Assembly (NCBI RefSeq): GCF_015209595.1
Contig: NZ_JADEYS010000003.1
Coordinates: forward strand, 186,001 to 250,000
DNA: 64,000 bases
Reading direction: 5' to 3'
DNA from: Pontibacterium sinense
Lineage (GTDB): Bacteria > Pseudomonadota > Gammaproteobacteria > Pseudomonadales > Balneatricaceae
Below the pieces are notes generated by a model. That model was given only the letters and a program-made list of their open reading frames with translations. It did not search any database and was not told the DNA's origin. Each line of letters opens with the position of its first letter. Within the stretch, counting starts at the first letter, position 1. Positions 24,033 to 32,792 of the stretch are shown here, one piece after another. The translations under genes and the position numbers were made by a program.

Positions 24033-25279
24033 TGGCTGGTTACCGTAACAAAGGAAATCCAGGTCTGATGGGCTGGATTGATGATCGTTTCCCTGCAACT
24101 GCAATGTGGGAAGATCATCTGTCTAAATACTATGCACCAAAGAACTTTAACTTTTGGTACTTCTTTGGCTCTTTGGCACTGTTGGTGCTGGTTAACCAGA
24201 TCCTGACGGGTGTCTGGCTGACAATGAGCTACACGCCTACTTCTGAAGGCGCATTCGCATCTATTGAATACATCATGCGTGACGTGGAATACGGTTGGTT
24301 GCTGCGATATATGCACTCTACCGGTGCGTCTGCATTCTTCGTTGTTGTATATCTGCACATGCTGCGTGGCATGATGTACGGTTCCTACCGTAAGCCGCGT
24401 GAGCTGGTTTGGATCTTCGGTATGACCATCTACCTGGCGTTGATGGCTGAAGCATTCATGGGCTACCTGCTGCCATGGGGTCAGATGTCTTACTGGGGTG
24501 CGCAGGTAATCGTATCTCTGTTCAGTGCTGTGCCTTGGGTTGGTGAAGACCTGGCTCTGTGGATTCGTGGTGACTACCTGATCTCCGGTATTACGCTGAA
24601 CCGCTTCTTTGCATTGCACGTGATTGCTTTACCTATCGTATTGCTGGCGCTGGTTGTTCTGCACATCATCGCGCTGCACGAAGTAGGTTCTAACAACCCA
24701 GACGGTGTTGAAATTAAAGAGAAGAAAGACGAAAACGGTGTACCGCTCGACGGCATCCCGTTCCACCCTTACTACTCTGTTAAAGATATCGTGGGTGTTG
24801 TTGTCTTCCTGTTTGTATTCTGTGCGGTTATCTTCTTCTTCCCAGAAGGTGGCGGTTACCTGATCGAAGCACCAAACTTCGAACCTGCTAACCCGCTGAA
24901 AACGCCAGAGCACATCGCACCTGTATGGTACTTCACGCCATTCTACGCAATGCTGCGTGCTATTCCGCCAATTGCTGGCTCCCAGTTCCCGGGTGTTGTG
25001 GTAATGGGTGGTGCGATTGCAATCCTGTTTGTGTTGCCGTGGCTTGATCGTAGCCCGGTTAAATCCATTCGTTACAAAGGTGTGATCAGTAAAGTAATGC
25101 TGGTTGTGTTCTGTGTGTCCTTTGTGATTTTGGGTTACTTGGGTGTTGTGGCTTCTAACCCAGTACGTACGTTGATGGCTCAGATCTGTACTGCGCTGTA
25201 CTTCGCGTACTTCTTCCTGATGCCTATTTACACCAAGATGGAAAGCACTAAACCGGTACCGGAGAGGGTTACAGGCTAA
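24032..25279 (+). CDS. petB: cytochrome b subunit of the bc1 complex
   Basis: A 415-residue membrane protein with eight helices, full length for a fused cytochrome b. The paired histidines for the two haems lie in RYMHSTGASAF/YLHMLRG and LHVIALP/LHIIALHE. The quinol-oxidation motif reads PVWY where many mitochondrial and alphaproteobacterial proteins have PEWY; the valine form is known in other proteobacteria. It oxidises quinol and carries out the Q cycle. Both ends overlap neighbouring genes by one base. Confidence 0.97.
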   Translation: MAGYRNKGNPGLMGWIDDRFPATAMWEDHLSKYYAPKNFNFWYFFGSLALLVLVNQILTGVWLTMSYTPTSEGAFASIEYIMRDVEYGWLLRYMHSTGASAFFVVVYLHMLRGMMYGSYRKPRELVWIFGMTIYLALMAEAFMGYLLPWGQMSYWGAQVIVSLFSAVPWVGEDLALWIRGDYLISGITLNRFFALHVIALPIVLLALVVLHIIALHEVGSNNPDGVEIKEKKDENGVPLDGIPFHPYYSVKDIVGVVVFLFVFCAVIFFFPEGGGYLIEAPNFEPANPLKTPEHIAPVWYFTPFYAMLRAIPPIAGSQFPGVVVMGGAIAILFVLPWLDRSPVKSIRYKGVISKVMLVVFCVSFVILGYLGVVASNPVRTLMAQICTALYFAYFFLMPIYTKMESTKPVPERVTG

Positions 25280-26040
25280 TGAAAAAGTTTCTTGTTGCTA
25301 TTGTAATGGCAGTGCTGCCGCTGACTGCGTCAGCTGCCGGCGGTGGTGCGCAACTGGATCACATTGAAGTTGATCCTACCAATCATGCTTCTATTCAGCG
25401 TGGTATGCAGACCTTTGTGAACTACTGCATGGGTTGTCACTCTGCTAAATATCAGCGTTTCGAGCGTACTGCAATGGATGCAGGTATGCCGAACGATCTG
25501 GTTCAGGAGCACCTGATTTTTGGTGATCAGAAAGTGGGTGAGCAGATGACTATCTCTATGTCACCTGCTGATGCGGGTAACTGGTTTGGTAACCCGCCAC
25601 CGGATCTGTCTCTGGAAGCACGTTTGCGTGGTCCAGACTGGATCTACACTTACATGCGTAGCTTTTATAAAGATGAGTCCCGTCCGTACGGCGTAAACAA
25701 CGTTGTCTTCAAAGATGTTGGTATGCCAAACGTGCTGGAGCATCTGCAGGGTGTTCAGGTGAACAACTGTACGCCTGAAGAGTTGCATGAAGCGCGCGGC
25801 AAAATCGATCCGCTGACAGGTCAGAGCATGAACAGCTGCATGACCACTGTTAAAAAAGGTGAGCTGTCTCCAGAGGAGTTTGACAAGGTTATTTATGACC
25901 TGACTAACTTCCTGGCGTACATCGGTGAGCCGTACAAGCAGGACTCTCAGCGTATCGGTACTTATGTACTTATCTTCCTGTTCATCTTCTTCTTCTTCGC
26001 ATTTGCACTGAAGAAAGAGTACTGGCGAGATATACATTAA
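25279..26040 (+). CDS. petC: cytochrome c1 subunit of the bc1 complex
   Basis: A 253-residue protein with a cleavable signal peptide (ends near ASA), a single haem c site CMGCH near residue 54 and a C-terminal membrane anchor (YVLIFLFIFFFFAFAL) followed by a positively charged end. The distal haem ligand methionine is probably in VGMPNVLE. It passes electrons to soluble cytochrome c. A terminator follows. Confidence 0.96.
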   Translation: MKKFLVAIVMAVLPLTASAAGGGAQLDHIEVDPTNHASIQRGMQTFVNYCMGCHSAKYQRFERTAMDAGMPNDLVQEHLIFGDQKVGEQMTISMSPADAGNWFGNPPPDLSLEARLRGPDWIYTYMRSFYKDESRPYGVNNVVFKDVGMPNVLEHLQGVQVNNCTPEELHEARGKIDPLTGQSMNSCMTTVKKGELSPEEFDKVIYDLTNFLAYIGEPYKQDSQRIGTYVLIFLFIFFFFAFALKKEYWRDIH

Positions 26041-26071
26041 GAACTCTGTGGTACAATAGTCCCACGTTATT

Positions 26072-26100
26072 GCGCGGCCCGTCAGGGCCGCGCATTTGTT
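26072..26100 (+). terminator. terminator after petC
   Basis: GCGCGGCC pairs with GGCCGCGC, followed by ATTTGTTT. It separates the pet operon from sspA. Confidence 0.8.
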
Positions 26101-26133
26101 TCTAGAATAAGCTAAACATACGGAGATCAATCG

Positions 26134-26766
26134 ATGGGCGTAGTGGCAAAGCGTTCTTCCATGACTTTTTATTCCAATGGTGAAGATCACTACAGTCATC
26201 GAGTGCGTATTGTGCTTGCTGAAAAGGGTGTTGCAGTAGAGATCCATGACTGTGATGCGAATGATCTGCCGGAAGATCTGGCTTCTTTGAACCCTTATAA
26301 CAGTCTGCCAACATTGGTAGATCGTGAACTGGTTCTGTATGAGCCGAATGTAATGATGGAGTATCTGGATGAGCGTTTCCCTCATCCGCCGTTGTTGCCT
26401 GTTTATCCAGTAGCACGTGCTGAAAGTCGCTTGTATATGCACCGCATTCAGCGTGACTGGTGTGCGCTGGTCGATCAGATCCTTGCTGATCCAGAAGATT
26501 TTGACGAAGGTGAGCGATTGCGCAAAGACCTGCGAGACAGTCTTGTTGCGGTGTCTCCTATCTTCGGTGAGAAAGACTTCTTCATGAGTGAAGAGTTCTC
26601 ATTGGTTGATTGCTGTCTGGCGCCGGTTCTATGGCGTTTGCCGATGCTGGGTATTGATATACCTGAAGAGCAGTGCAAGCCGCTGGTTAAGTATATGGAG
26701 CGTCTGTTCGAGCGTGAATCGTTCCAGGCAAGCCTGTCCGAAGCCGAGCGTGAGATGCGCGATTAA
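26134..26766 (+). CDS. sspA: stringent starvation protein A
   Basis: A 210-residue glutathione transferase-fold protein. The N-terminal thioredoxin-like half ([38 protein letters not shown]) lacks the catalytic serine or cysteine expected in active enzymes. The helical half carries the surface pocket sequence [10 protein letters not shown]. SspA binds RNA polymerase and alters promoter use in starvation and acid stress. It precedes sspB, the standard pair. A CGGAGA ribosome site precedes the ATG. Confidence 0.95.
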   Translation: MGVVAKRSSMTFYSNGEDHYSHRVRIVLAEKGVAVEIHDCDANDLPEDLASLNPYNSLPTLVDRELVLYEPNVMMEYLDERFPHPPLLPVYPVARAESRLYMHRIQRDWCALVDQILADPEDFDEGERLRKDLRDSLVAVSPIFGEKDFFMSEEFSLVDCCLAPVLWRLPMLGIDIPEEQCKPLVKYMERLFERESFQASLSEAEREMRD

Positions 26767-26812
26767 TCAGCTGATAATGCTGTGTGGTTAACGATGTGTT
26801 AGCTACGAATAT

Positions 26813-26847
26813 AAGGGGATGAAGGAAACTTCGTCCCTTTTTTGTTT
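26813..26847 (+). terminator. attenuator-like terminator between sspA and sspB
   Basis: AAGGGGATGAAG pairs with CTTCGTCCCTT around GAAA (one bulged G, one G-T pair) and runs into TTTTTTG. It lies 12 bases before the sspB start, so it could hold sspB expression below that of sspA. Confidence 0.7.
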
Positions 26848-26858
26848 TTGGAGTATGT

Positions 26859-27266
26859 ATGAAACCAAGCAGACCTTATTTGTTGCGGGCGTTGTATGAG
26901 TGGATGCTCGATAATGATCTGACCCCGCATGTTGTTGTGAATGCTGAATGGGAGGATGTTGTTGTACCCACTCAGTTTGTTGAGGATGGTCAGATTGTAT
27001 TGAACATTATCCCGAGTGCTGTGCGTGATTTCATAATTGGTGATGATGTTTTGAGTTTTAATGCTCGGTTCGGTGGTGTGCCAATGGATGTGTACATTCC
27101 ATTGGGTGCTGTTATTGCAGTGTATGCGCGTGAAAATGCTGCAGGTATGGGATTTGGTATGGAGCCTGGGGCTGAGTTGTATGATGCGAATGAGCCGCAA
27201 CCGCCTGAACCGGAAGTGACGGAGCCTCCTAAAAAGAAAGGCCCAATGCTGAAGGTCGTGAAATAA
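26859..27266 (+). CDS. sspB: ClpXP specificity-enhancing factor SspB
   Basis: A 135-residue adaptor. The folded substrate-binding domain (RPYLLRALYEWMLDN, ALSFNARFGG-like LSFNARFGGVP, VYIPLGAVIAVYARENG-like) binds the ssrA tag on stalled-translation products. A flexible linker leads to the C-terminal ClpX-binding tail, here PMLKVVK, which matches the family's LxVVK ending. It is the usual partner of sspA and is preceded by TTTGGAG. Confidence 0.95.
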   Translation: MKPSRPYLLRALYEWMLDNDLTPHVVVNAEWEDVVVPTQFVEDGQIVLNIIPSAVRDFIIGDDVLSFNARFGGVPMDVYIPLGAVIAVYARENAAGMGFGMEPGAELYDANEPQPPEPEVTEPPKKKGPMLKVVK

Positions 27267-27286
27267 GAAACTTGGTTTTGGAAGAG

Positions 27287-27313
27287 AGCTAAAGCGGGTG
27301 TTCCGCTTTAGCT
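27287..27313. terminator. shared hairpin between sspB and dolP
   Basis: AGCTAAAGCGG pairs perfectly with CCGCTTTAGCT (11 pairs, 5-base loop) in the gap between two convergent genes. It lacks a long T-run on either side, so it may serve as a moderate bidirectional terminator. Confidence 0.6.
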
Positions 27314-27325
27314 GATGATGCTGTA

Positions 27326-27898
27326 TTAATCGATATACTCGAAGATTTTGACGATCTTCTCTACGCCGCCTAGCCCGCTCACAATATTGACGGCTGCGTC
27401 AGCTTCGGACTGGGTGACTAGTCCCATCAAGTACACGGTGCCATTTTCGGTAACGACTTTAATTCGATGTCCGGGTACACCTTCGTCAACCAGAAGTTGG
27501 CTTTTGGTTTTCAGTGTCAGCCAGACATCGTTGGCTCCTTTGAGTGTAGAGCTTGAGCCTGAGATATTCATCTCGTTGTGAACCCGGCGAACTTTGCGAA
27601 CATTTGCAACGATTTGCTCGGCGAAGCTGCGGACCTCTTCTGATGGTGCTTGTCCGGTCAGTAATACGATGCCGTTAAAGCTGGTAACGCCCACGCTGGC
27701 GCCCTGCAGTTGTTCGCGAACTTCTAATAGATTGACGTTAGCTTTAGTTTCAATAACTTCGTCGTCAACATAGCTGCCGACGGTGCGAGAGCCGTAGTCT
27801 TCCTGAATGGGTTCTTCCCGGCCTGCGCTGATTAAGTTTGAGCAGCCGGTAAGAGGTAGTGCACAAATCAGCGCGGTGATAATAATCTTCGTGTTCAT
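27326..27898 (-). CDS. dolP: BON-domain outer-membrane lipoprotein, DolP (YraP)
   Basis: A 190-residue lipoprotein. The signal peptide ends in the lipobox LTGC (cysteine at 19). Two BON domains follow, at about 45-110 and 125-190, with GVTSFNGIVLLTGQ and VVTENGTVYLMGLVT as their core strands. DolP sits at division sites and supports outer-membrane integrity and activity of the BAM and amidase systems. The order yraN-diaA-dolP is conserved with E. coli. Its start overlaps the diaA stop by one base. Confidence 0.92.
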   Translation of the reverse strand: MNTKIIITALICALPLTGCSNLISAGREEPIQEDYGSRTVGSYVDDEVIETKANVNLLEVREQLQGASVGVTSFNGIVLLTGQAPSEEVRSFAEQIVANVRKVRRVHNEMNISGSSSTLKGANDVWLTLKTKSQLLVDEGVPGHRIKVVTENGTVYLMGLVTQSEADAAVNIVSGLGGVEKIVKIFEYID

Positions 27899-28491
27899 TA
27901 GAGTTCACTTCCAAAAAGTTGAAAATCAACAAGATCACACAGCGAATGCAGCACCAGCAGGTGGGCATCGTGGACCAAAATAGGGTCTTCTGCAGGTACG
28001 CAGATCTCTACTTCATCGGGGCCGAGTAAGGCGGTCATATCGCCCCCATCATTGCCGGTTAGTGCGATGACGATCATCTCACGATCATGTGCAGCCTGAA
28101 TCGCCTGTACCATGCTATTGGAGCGGCCATGTGGGGAAAGAACCAGAAAAAGATCTCCCGGTTGGCCAAGTGCTCTTATTTGTTTCGCATAGACATCGCT
28201 AAAGCTGCTGTCTTCACTGATGCCGCTTAGTGTATGAGCGTCTGCATTCAGGCAGATGGCTGGCAAACCTGGGCGTTCCTGGCGGAAGCGGTTGAGCATT
28301 AGGCTGCAAAAGTGCTGGGCCAGTGATGCAGATGCGCCGTTGCCACACGTCAAAACTTTGGCTTCGGTTACCAGGCAATGTAGCAGCAATTCACCGGCGT
28401 GTGCGATCATCGGTGTGTACTGTTCGATGGTGACGGCGTTCACCTCCATCGAGTTGTGAAACTGACTGACGATACGGTCCTCAAGTTCCAT
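27898..28491 (-). CDS. diaA: SIS-domain protein DiaA (phosphoheptose isomerase-like)
   Basis: A 197-residue sugar-isomerase-fold protein. The core TCGNGASASLAQHF, the ERPGLPAICLN strand, LSPHGRSNSMV and ALTGNDGG are typical of the DiaA/GmhA family. The position between yraN and dolP identifies it as DiaA, which in E. coli tetramerises and helps DnaA load at oriC. In Pseudomonas the same position is annotated gmhA, so a heptose-isomerase function is an alternative. Confidence 0.85.
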   Translation of the reverse strand: MELEDRIVSQFHNSMEVNAVTIEQYTPMIAHAGELLLHCLVTEAKVLTCGNGASASLAQHFCSLMLNRFRQERPGLPAICLNADAHTLSGISEDSSFSDVYAKQIRALGQPGDLFLVLSPHGRSNSMVQAIQAAHDREMIVIALTGNDGGDMTALLGPDEVEICVPAEDPILVHDAHLLVLHSLCDLVDFQLFGSEL

Positions 28492-28513
28492 TTCTTTTCC
28501 TTATACTGCTACA

Positions 28514-28873
28514 TCAAAGTCTAAAGGCGTCTTTATACCACAGAGGCGTGGATAGTGCTTCCGTGGAGTCAAAGGCGAGCACATCAAAGCGACATTCCCG
28601 TTCTGCATATTGAGGGTTTTGCAGTAAAAAGTGCCGGGCAGCCTGGATGATCTTTTTTTGTTTCTTGGTGTTGACGCTTTCCGCCGCGCTTCCAAAGCTT
28701 TTGTGTTGGCGTAGGCGAACTTCGACAAATATCAGTGTCAGTTGTTCCTGCATGATCAGGTCTATTTCGCCAGCTCGGCAGTTGTAGTTGGTGGTCAGGG
28801 TTGTGAGGCCTGATCGTTCCAGGTGTTTGCGTGCTGAGCGTTCGGCATCCTTGCCGAGTTTGTTTCTATCCAT
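28514..28873 (-). CDS. yraN: YraN family protein (UPF0102)
   Basis: A 119-residue protein with the endonuclease-like fold of the Holliday-junction resolvase superfamily. Visible markers are GKDAERSARKHLE, NYNCRAGEIDLIM (acidic active-site-like residues) and LIFVEVRLRQ. The biochemical role is not established. It lies 24 bases downstream of lpoA, as in most gammaproteobacteria. Confidence 0.92.
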   Translation of the reverse strand: MDRNKLGKDAERSARKHLERSGLTTLTTNYNCRAGEIDLIMQEQLTLIFVEVRLRQHKSFGSAAESVNTKKQKKIIQAARHFLLQNPQYAERECRFDVLAFDSTEALSTPLWYKDAFRL

Positions 28874-28897
28874 GAATTCAGATTCCTGTCATCGGAT

Positions 28898-30742
28898 TTA
28901 CTGCTGTACGGTCCTTGGTTGTTGTAGTTGCGGGCTGCCGTTGCGGAATTTGGCCCACTGCATGTTGCGAACAACTTTTTTATTCTTATCTACCGTAAGT
29001 GAACCGGTTTCACCTTGAACAGCTGCGCCGTCGGTGGCGGCTAACTGATTCAGATAAGGGTGAATTTTGAAAGCATCAATGCCAAGTGCGTACAGTCGTC
29101 CAAATCGAGTGTCAGTATCTTGGCGTTTCTGAGCCAGAAAGCGCTTGGTATCGGATGCCGGTGCCAGTGACCATGGCATGTCGACAAACTGAATATCGTT
29201 TAGATCACGGTCTCGTTTGTCGTCAGGGTTGCCTGCAAATACGTGGGACGTCGCGTAGATGGGCAGCTTTCCAGCGTAGTGAAATGCAAGAATGGGTTTG
29301 ATTTGACGGGCATCGCCAGGAAGTGCGCTCAAGAAAATAGCGTCTACGTCTTTGCGTCGGCGTTCCTCAAACTTGATTCGCTGGTTGCTCATCTTGAAGA
29401 TCTGCTTGGCACGCGCTTCGCTTTTATCTGTTGCCAGTAGCGTGCTGACATCCTGAGAAAAATCTTCCTGCTTATCGAATCGGGTGCTGTCCGCAACGCG
29501 CCCACCTAAAGCGGAGAATTCTTCTTCAAATGCAGTGCGAACTCGCGTCCCCCAGTTTGTTAGAGGGACCAATGTAAGCATAATGCGGTGGCCATCTTGC
29601 CAGGCCTTGCGTGCAGCTTGGCGGGCTTCGTCCTCTGCGGCCAGGCCGAATTGGTAAATCTGGCTATAGTCAGCAGTATTGTCGTAGTTGAGTGCGAGTA
29701 CCGGGATCGACATCGGTTCACTGTTGTTCAGCGCACTCACATATGGTTTTTCAAGCGGGCCGATCACCATATCAATCGACTGTTCGTGGATCAGTAATCT
29801 TAGCTGATCCGGGGAGCTAACCTGGGTGGAGTCTATAAACTGAAGCTGGGGTACAGGTTTGCCGTTTGCCTGTTCGTTGAAGTAGGCAGCCATGATGCCT
29901 TCACGAATGGCCGCTGAAGCTTTAGTGAGCTTGCCTTGCATAGGTAGAAGCACGGCGATTCGCTGGGCAATGATCGGTTCAGAGCTGACGGCTTCGCCGG
30001 CCTGTGGTGGCAATGCACGTGCCGGGTGAGATTCCCATAGGGTATTCCACTCGCTCATTGCGTAGCTGAGCTGGTCCAGTTGTGTTGCTTGCTTATGGAT
30101 CAGGGCCAGTTCAAACCAGCCCTGTTCATAGTATGTGTTGCCCGTCTGTTGGCTAAGTCCGATCAATTGGGTTGGGGAAAGCGAGCGCAGGGCGGACCAT
30201 ATCTGATCATGGTATTGCTGCTGTAGCTGAGGATCGGGTTCGTGAGAGCTGATATCAATCAGTGCGAATGCTTCGCTGATCGGATCGTTCTGCAGGCGAA
30301 ACGCCTCCGCACGAAGTTCGCCAATACGCGTGACTTGTTCAGTTGATGGGCGATAGGTCTGGTCCGACGGGAATTCCAGATAACGTAATGCTTGCTGAGG
30401 CTGTTGGGCATCCAGCGCGGCGCGAGCCCGGCTTTGAGCGACTTCATAGCGTAAAGATGGCGGCAGGAGCTCTAACTCAACATCTTTCAGGATATCGAGA
30501 GCGGCGTCCTTTCTGTCCATGCGTAGCAGTATATTAGCGGCTTGAACTCTCAAGCGGGCTGCCTGAATCGGTTGGGACTTGGCTGCTTGCTGCAGTAAAT
30601 CCTCGACGGCAAGGCGAGCCTGTTCCGCAGAACTGTAAGTCTGAGTGGTTGGGCGGGTATCTGGAGCTGGGCTGGTGCTACAGCCTGCTAAAGCCACGCC
30701 GATAATGCCTGCGGCCAAAGACAGGCGCCATTGAATCGTCAT
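28898..30742 (-). CDS. lpoA: LpoA, lipoprotein activator of PBP1A
   Basis: A 614-residue outer-membrane lipoprotein with lipobox LAGC (cysteine near residue 19). An N-terminal helical TPR-like domain runs to about residue 260. A C-terminal periplasmic-binding-protein-like domain follows (IAVLLPMQGKLTKASAAIREGIMAAY, VIGPLEKPYVSAL). It reaches through the peptidoglycan to stimulate the PBP1A synthase. The start at 30742 is set by the signal peptide; the frame extends 52 codons upstream across the divergent rsmI start, which is not credible. It is divergent from rsmI with a 36-base gap. Confidence 0.94.
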   Translation of the reverse strand: MTIQWRLSLAAGIIGVALAGCSTSPAPDTRPTTQTYSSAEQARLAVEDLLQQAAKSQPIQAARLRVQAANILLRMDRKDAALDILKDVELELLPPSLRYEVAQSRARAALDAQQPQQALRYLEFPSDQTYRPSTEQVTRIGELRAEAFRLQNDPISEAFALIDISSHEPDPQLQQQYHDQIWSALRSLSPTQLIGLSQQTGNTYYEQGWFELALIHKQATQLDQLSYAMSEWNTLWESHPARALPPQAGEAVSSEPIIAQRIAVLLPMQGKLTKASAAIREGIMAAYFNEQANGKPVPQLQFIDSTQVSSPDQLRLLIHEQSIDMVIGPLEKPYVSALNNSEPMSIPVLALNYDNTADYSQIYQFGLAAEDEARQAARKAWQDGHRIMLTLVPLTNWGTRVRTAFEEEFSALGGRVADSTRFDKQEDFSQDVSTLLATDKSEARAKQIFKMSNQRIKFEERRRKDVDAIFLSALPGDARQIKPILAFHYAGKLPIYATSHVFAGNPDDKRDRDLNDIQFVDMPWSLAPASDTKRFLAQKRQDTDTRFGRLYALGIDAFKIHPYLNQLAATDGAAVQGETGSLTVDKNKKVVRNMQWAKFRNGSPQLQQPRTVQQ

Positions 30743-30778
30743 ATACTTCTCACCCCGGTTTTTAGGATGGAATAGCTG

Positions 30779-31621
30779 ATGTCTGAATCTGCACTGTATG
30801 TCGTTGCCACACCCATAGGCAATTTGCAGGATATGTCGCAACGTGCCGTAGAGGTGCTGAAAAACGCTGAGGTTATTGCAGCTGAAGATACGCGGCACAG
30901 TGCCCGTTTAATGGCGCACTTTAACATTAATACGCGCTTGATTTCAGTACATGACCACAATGAAAGGCAACGAATTGATAGTATTCTGGATTTGTTGCGT
31001 GCAGGTAACAGTGTTGCCTTGATTTCGGATGCGGGTACGCCGTTGATTTCCGACCCGGGTTTCGTCGTTGTGCGTGCGGTGCGTGAAGCCGGTTTTAAAG
31101 TGGTGCCTGTACCAGGATGTGCTGCATTTGTAGCTGCGTTGAGTGCCGCAGGTTTGCCGTCAGATCGCTTTGCGTTTGAGGGGTTTCCGCCAGCGAAGCG
31201 TAATGCGCGCCAGCAATACTATCAGGAGCAGTCTTCTGAAAGCCGTACTTTGATTTTTTATGAGTCGCCGCATCGTGTGCTGGAATCACTTAAAGATATG
31301 AGTGACGCGATGGGTGCTGATCGACAGGTGGTGGTCGCGCGTGAGTTGACTAAGACATTTGAGACCATTCATTCAGCCCCATTGGCAGAGTTGATTGACT
31401 GGATGGCTGCCGATCACAATCAGCAAAAAGGTGAGTTTGTTTTGCTGGTGCATGGTAAACCGAAACCCGAGGCGGGGGTTGTGGATAACAATGTCGAGCA
31501 TGTGCTGGATGTGTTGCTCGCCGAATTGCCGGTCAAGCAGGCTTCTGCGCTGGCGTCCAAAATAACCGGCGTTAAGAAAAACCTGCTTTACAAGCTGGCT
31601 TTAGAGAAGGCGGATAGCTGA
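30779..31621 (+). CDS. rsmI: 16S rRNA 2'-O-ribose methyltransferase RsmI
   Basis: A 280-residue enzyme of the tetrapyrrole-methylase fold. The signature LYVVATPIGNLQDMSQRAVEVL and AAEDTRHSARLM at the N-terminus, SDAGTPLISDPG near residue 83 and the ARELTKTFE block are characteristic. It methylates C1402 of 16S rRNA with RsmH, whose gene is at 32793 in this window. The divergent pair with lpoA is conserved. Confidence 0.96.
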   Translation: MSESALYVVATPIGNLQDMSQRAVEVLKNAEVIAAEDTRHSARLMAHFNINTRLISVHDHNERQRIDSILDLLRAGNSVALISDAGTPLISDPGFVVVRAVREAGFKVVPVPGCAAFVAALSAAGLPSDRFAFEGFPPAKRNARQQYYQEQSSESRTLIFYESPHRVLESLKDMSDAMGADRQVVVARELTKTFETIHSAPLAELIDWMAADHNQQKGEFVLLVHGKPKPEAGVVDNNVEHVLDVLLAELPVKQASALASKITGVKKNLLYKLALEKADS

Positions 31622-31707
31622 TCGGGCAACGCTTTGTTGAATGAGTTTTGTGGATAGTCATATTGCAGTAGCAAATCACCGGCGTTATGCGTATCCTTAG
31701 CGCCGGA

Positions 31708-32062
31708 GAAGTCCGCTAGACAGTCGCCGCCTTGCTTTGGCAGGGGGGAGGAAAGTCCGGGCTCCATAGGGTAAAGTGCCAGATAACGTCTGGGCGGCGA
31801 AAGTCGACGGAAAGTGCAGCAGAAAGTATACCGCCTAAGTATCTTCGGATAACGGTAAGGTTGAAAAGGTGAGGTAAGAGCTCACCGCGTGGGTGGCAAC
31901 ATTCCACGGCGATGGTAAACCCCACTCGGAGCAAGACCAAATAGGGATCCTTAAGGTATGGCCCATACCGGATCCGGGTAGGTCGCTTGAGGTGTATGGC
32001 GACGTACACCCTAGATGAATGACTGTCCACGACAAAACCCGGCTTATCGGCGGGCTTCTCCT
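31708..32062 (+). ncRNA. rnpB: RNase P RNA (M1 RNA), class A
   Basis: About 355 bases closely matching the E. coli M1 core by eye. The P4 strand region GAGGAAAGTCCGGGCTCC is at about 31747, GGTAAGAGCTCACCGCG near 31874 and GGAGCAAGACCAAATAGGG near 31928. The 3' side is TAGATGAATGACTGTCCACGA near 32012 and then the GGCTTATCGG end. The 5' start GAAGTCCGC pairs with GCGGGCTTC at the 3' end as helix P1, which sets both borders to within a few bases. It is the catalytic RNA that trims tRNA 5' ends. The location between rsmI and mraZ is usual. Confidence 0.97.
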
Positions 32063-32231
32063 TTAGTTTTATTCAGGTTTTATCTCTCTTTTTAGTGCGT
32101 TCGCACAGTGAAGTGCTTTTAACTCCTTAGTTTTCAAGGGCTTCAAATTCACACCGTTTTCACTTGTTCTCCCACTATTAAACAATCTAATAATTGCCTG
32201 ATTTTACGCGGGTTTCCGGTCGATGGCCGCC
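32063..32231 (+). other. spacer between rnpB and the mraZ promoter
   Basis: T-rich directly after rnpB (TTTAGTTTT, TTTTATC, CTTTTTAG), which probably serves for termination and 3'-end processing of M1 RNA. The rest is AT-rich with no coding potential or clear repeats. Confidence 0.5.
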
Positions 32232-32260
32232 TTGCATTTACTGGGGTTAATTTCTATAGT
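32232..32260 (+). promoter_or_regulatory. Pmra promoter of the dcw cluster
   Basis: TTGCAT at 32232-32237 and TATAGT at 32255-32260 with a 17-base spacer. The predicted start is about 60 bases before mraZ, immediately ahead of the MraZ-binding repeats. Confidence 0.7.
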
Positions 32261-32269
32261 GTTGTGTAG

Positions 32270-32304
32270 TGGGGTAAAGTGGATAAAAGTGGGAAAATTT
32301 GGTG
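32270..32304 (+). promoter_or_regulatory. MraZ operator, four direct repeats
   Basis: TGGGG (32270), TGGAT (32280), TGGGA (32290) and TGGTG (32300) recur with an exact 10-base period, matching the TGGGN-N5 repeats that MraZ binds to control its own operon. The second and fourth copies are degenerate. They lie between the promoter and the mraZ start. Confidence 0.75.
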
Positions 32305-32320
32305 GCTGAGTAGGCAATAG

Positions 32321-32773
32321 ATGTTTCGTGGCGTGAATCCAATCAATCTGGACGCAAAGGGACGCATGGCGATCCCAGCGCGCTACCGTGAACAAATCAC
32401 GGGGTGTTGCGATGGATGTCTGGTTGCCACTATTGATCCTGATGATCGCTGCTTACTGCTTTATCCGCTTCAGGAATGGGAAGAGATTCAGAAGAAAATC
32501 GAAGCTCTGCCGAGTTTAAATCCGGTAGCCCGTCGCCTTCAACGCTTATTGATCGGTCACGCAACAGACTTGGATATGGATGCTAATGGTCGTCTGTTGC
32601 TGCCTGCGCCGTTGCGTGAATACGCGGGGCTCGACAAGAAGATTGTGCTTCTTGGCCAAGGGCGGAAATTTGAAATATGGAGTGAGTCCCGCTGGGCGGA
32701 GACTCGCGATGAATATCTGCAGGTAGCGGAAGGCGCTGAAATGCCGGAAGAGATGCAGAGTCTGTCACTTTAA
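32321..32773 (+). CDS. mraZ: transcriptional regulator MraZ
   Basis: A 150-residue protein of two SpoVT/AbrB-like halves, each with a D-x3-R motif (DAKGRMAIPARYR near residue 9, DANGRLLLPAPLREYA near residue 86). MraZ forms an octameric ring, binds the repeats before its own gene and represses the division and cell wall cluster. It is the first gene of the dcw operon. Length and start match the family (MFRGVN). Confidence 0.97.
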   Translation: MFRGVNPINLDAKGRMAIPARYREQITGCCDGCLVATIDPDDRCLLLYPLQEWEEIQKKIEALPSLNPVARRLQRLLIGHATDLDMDANGRLLLPAPLREYAGLDKKIVLLGQGRKFEIWSESRWAETRDEYLQVAEGAEMPEEMQSLSL

Positions 32774-32792
32774 ATCGGAATCATGCTGAATC

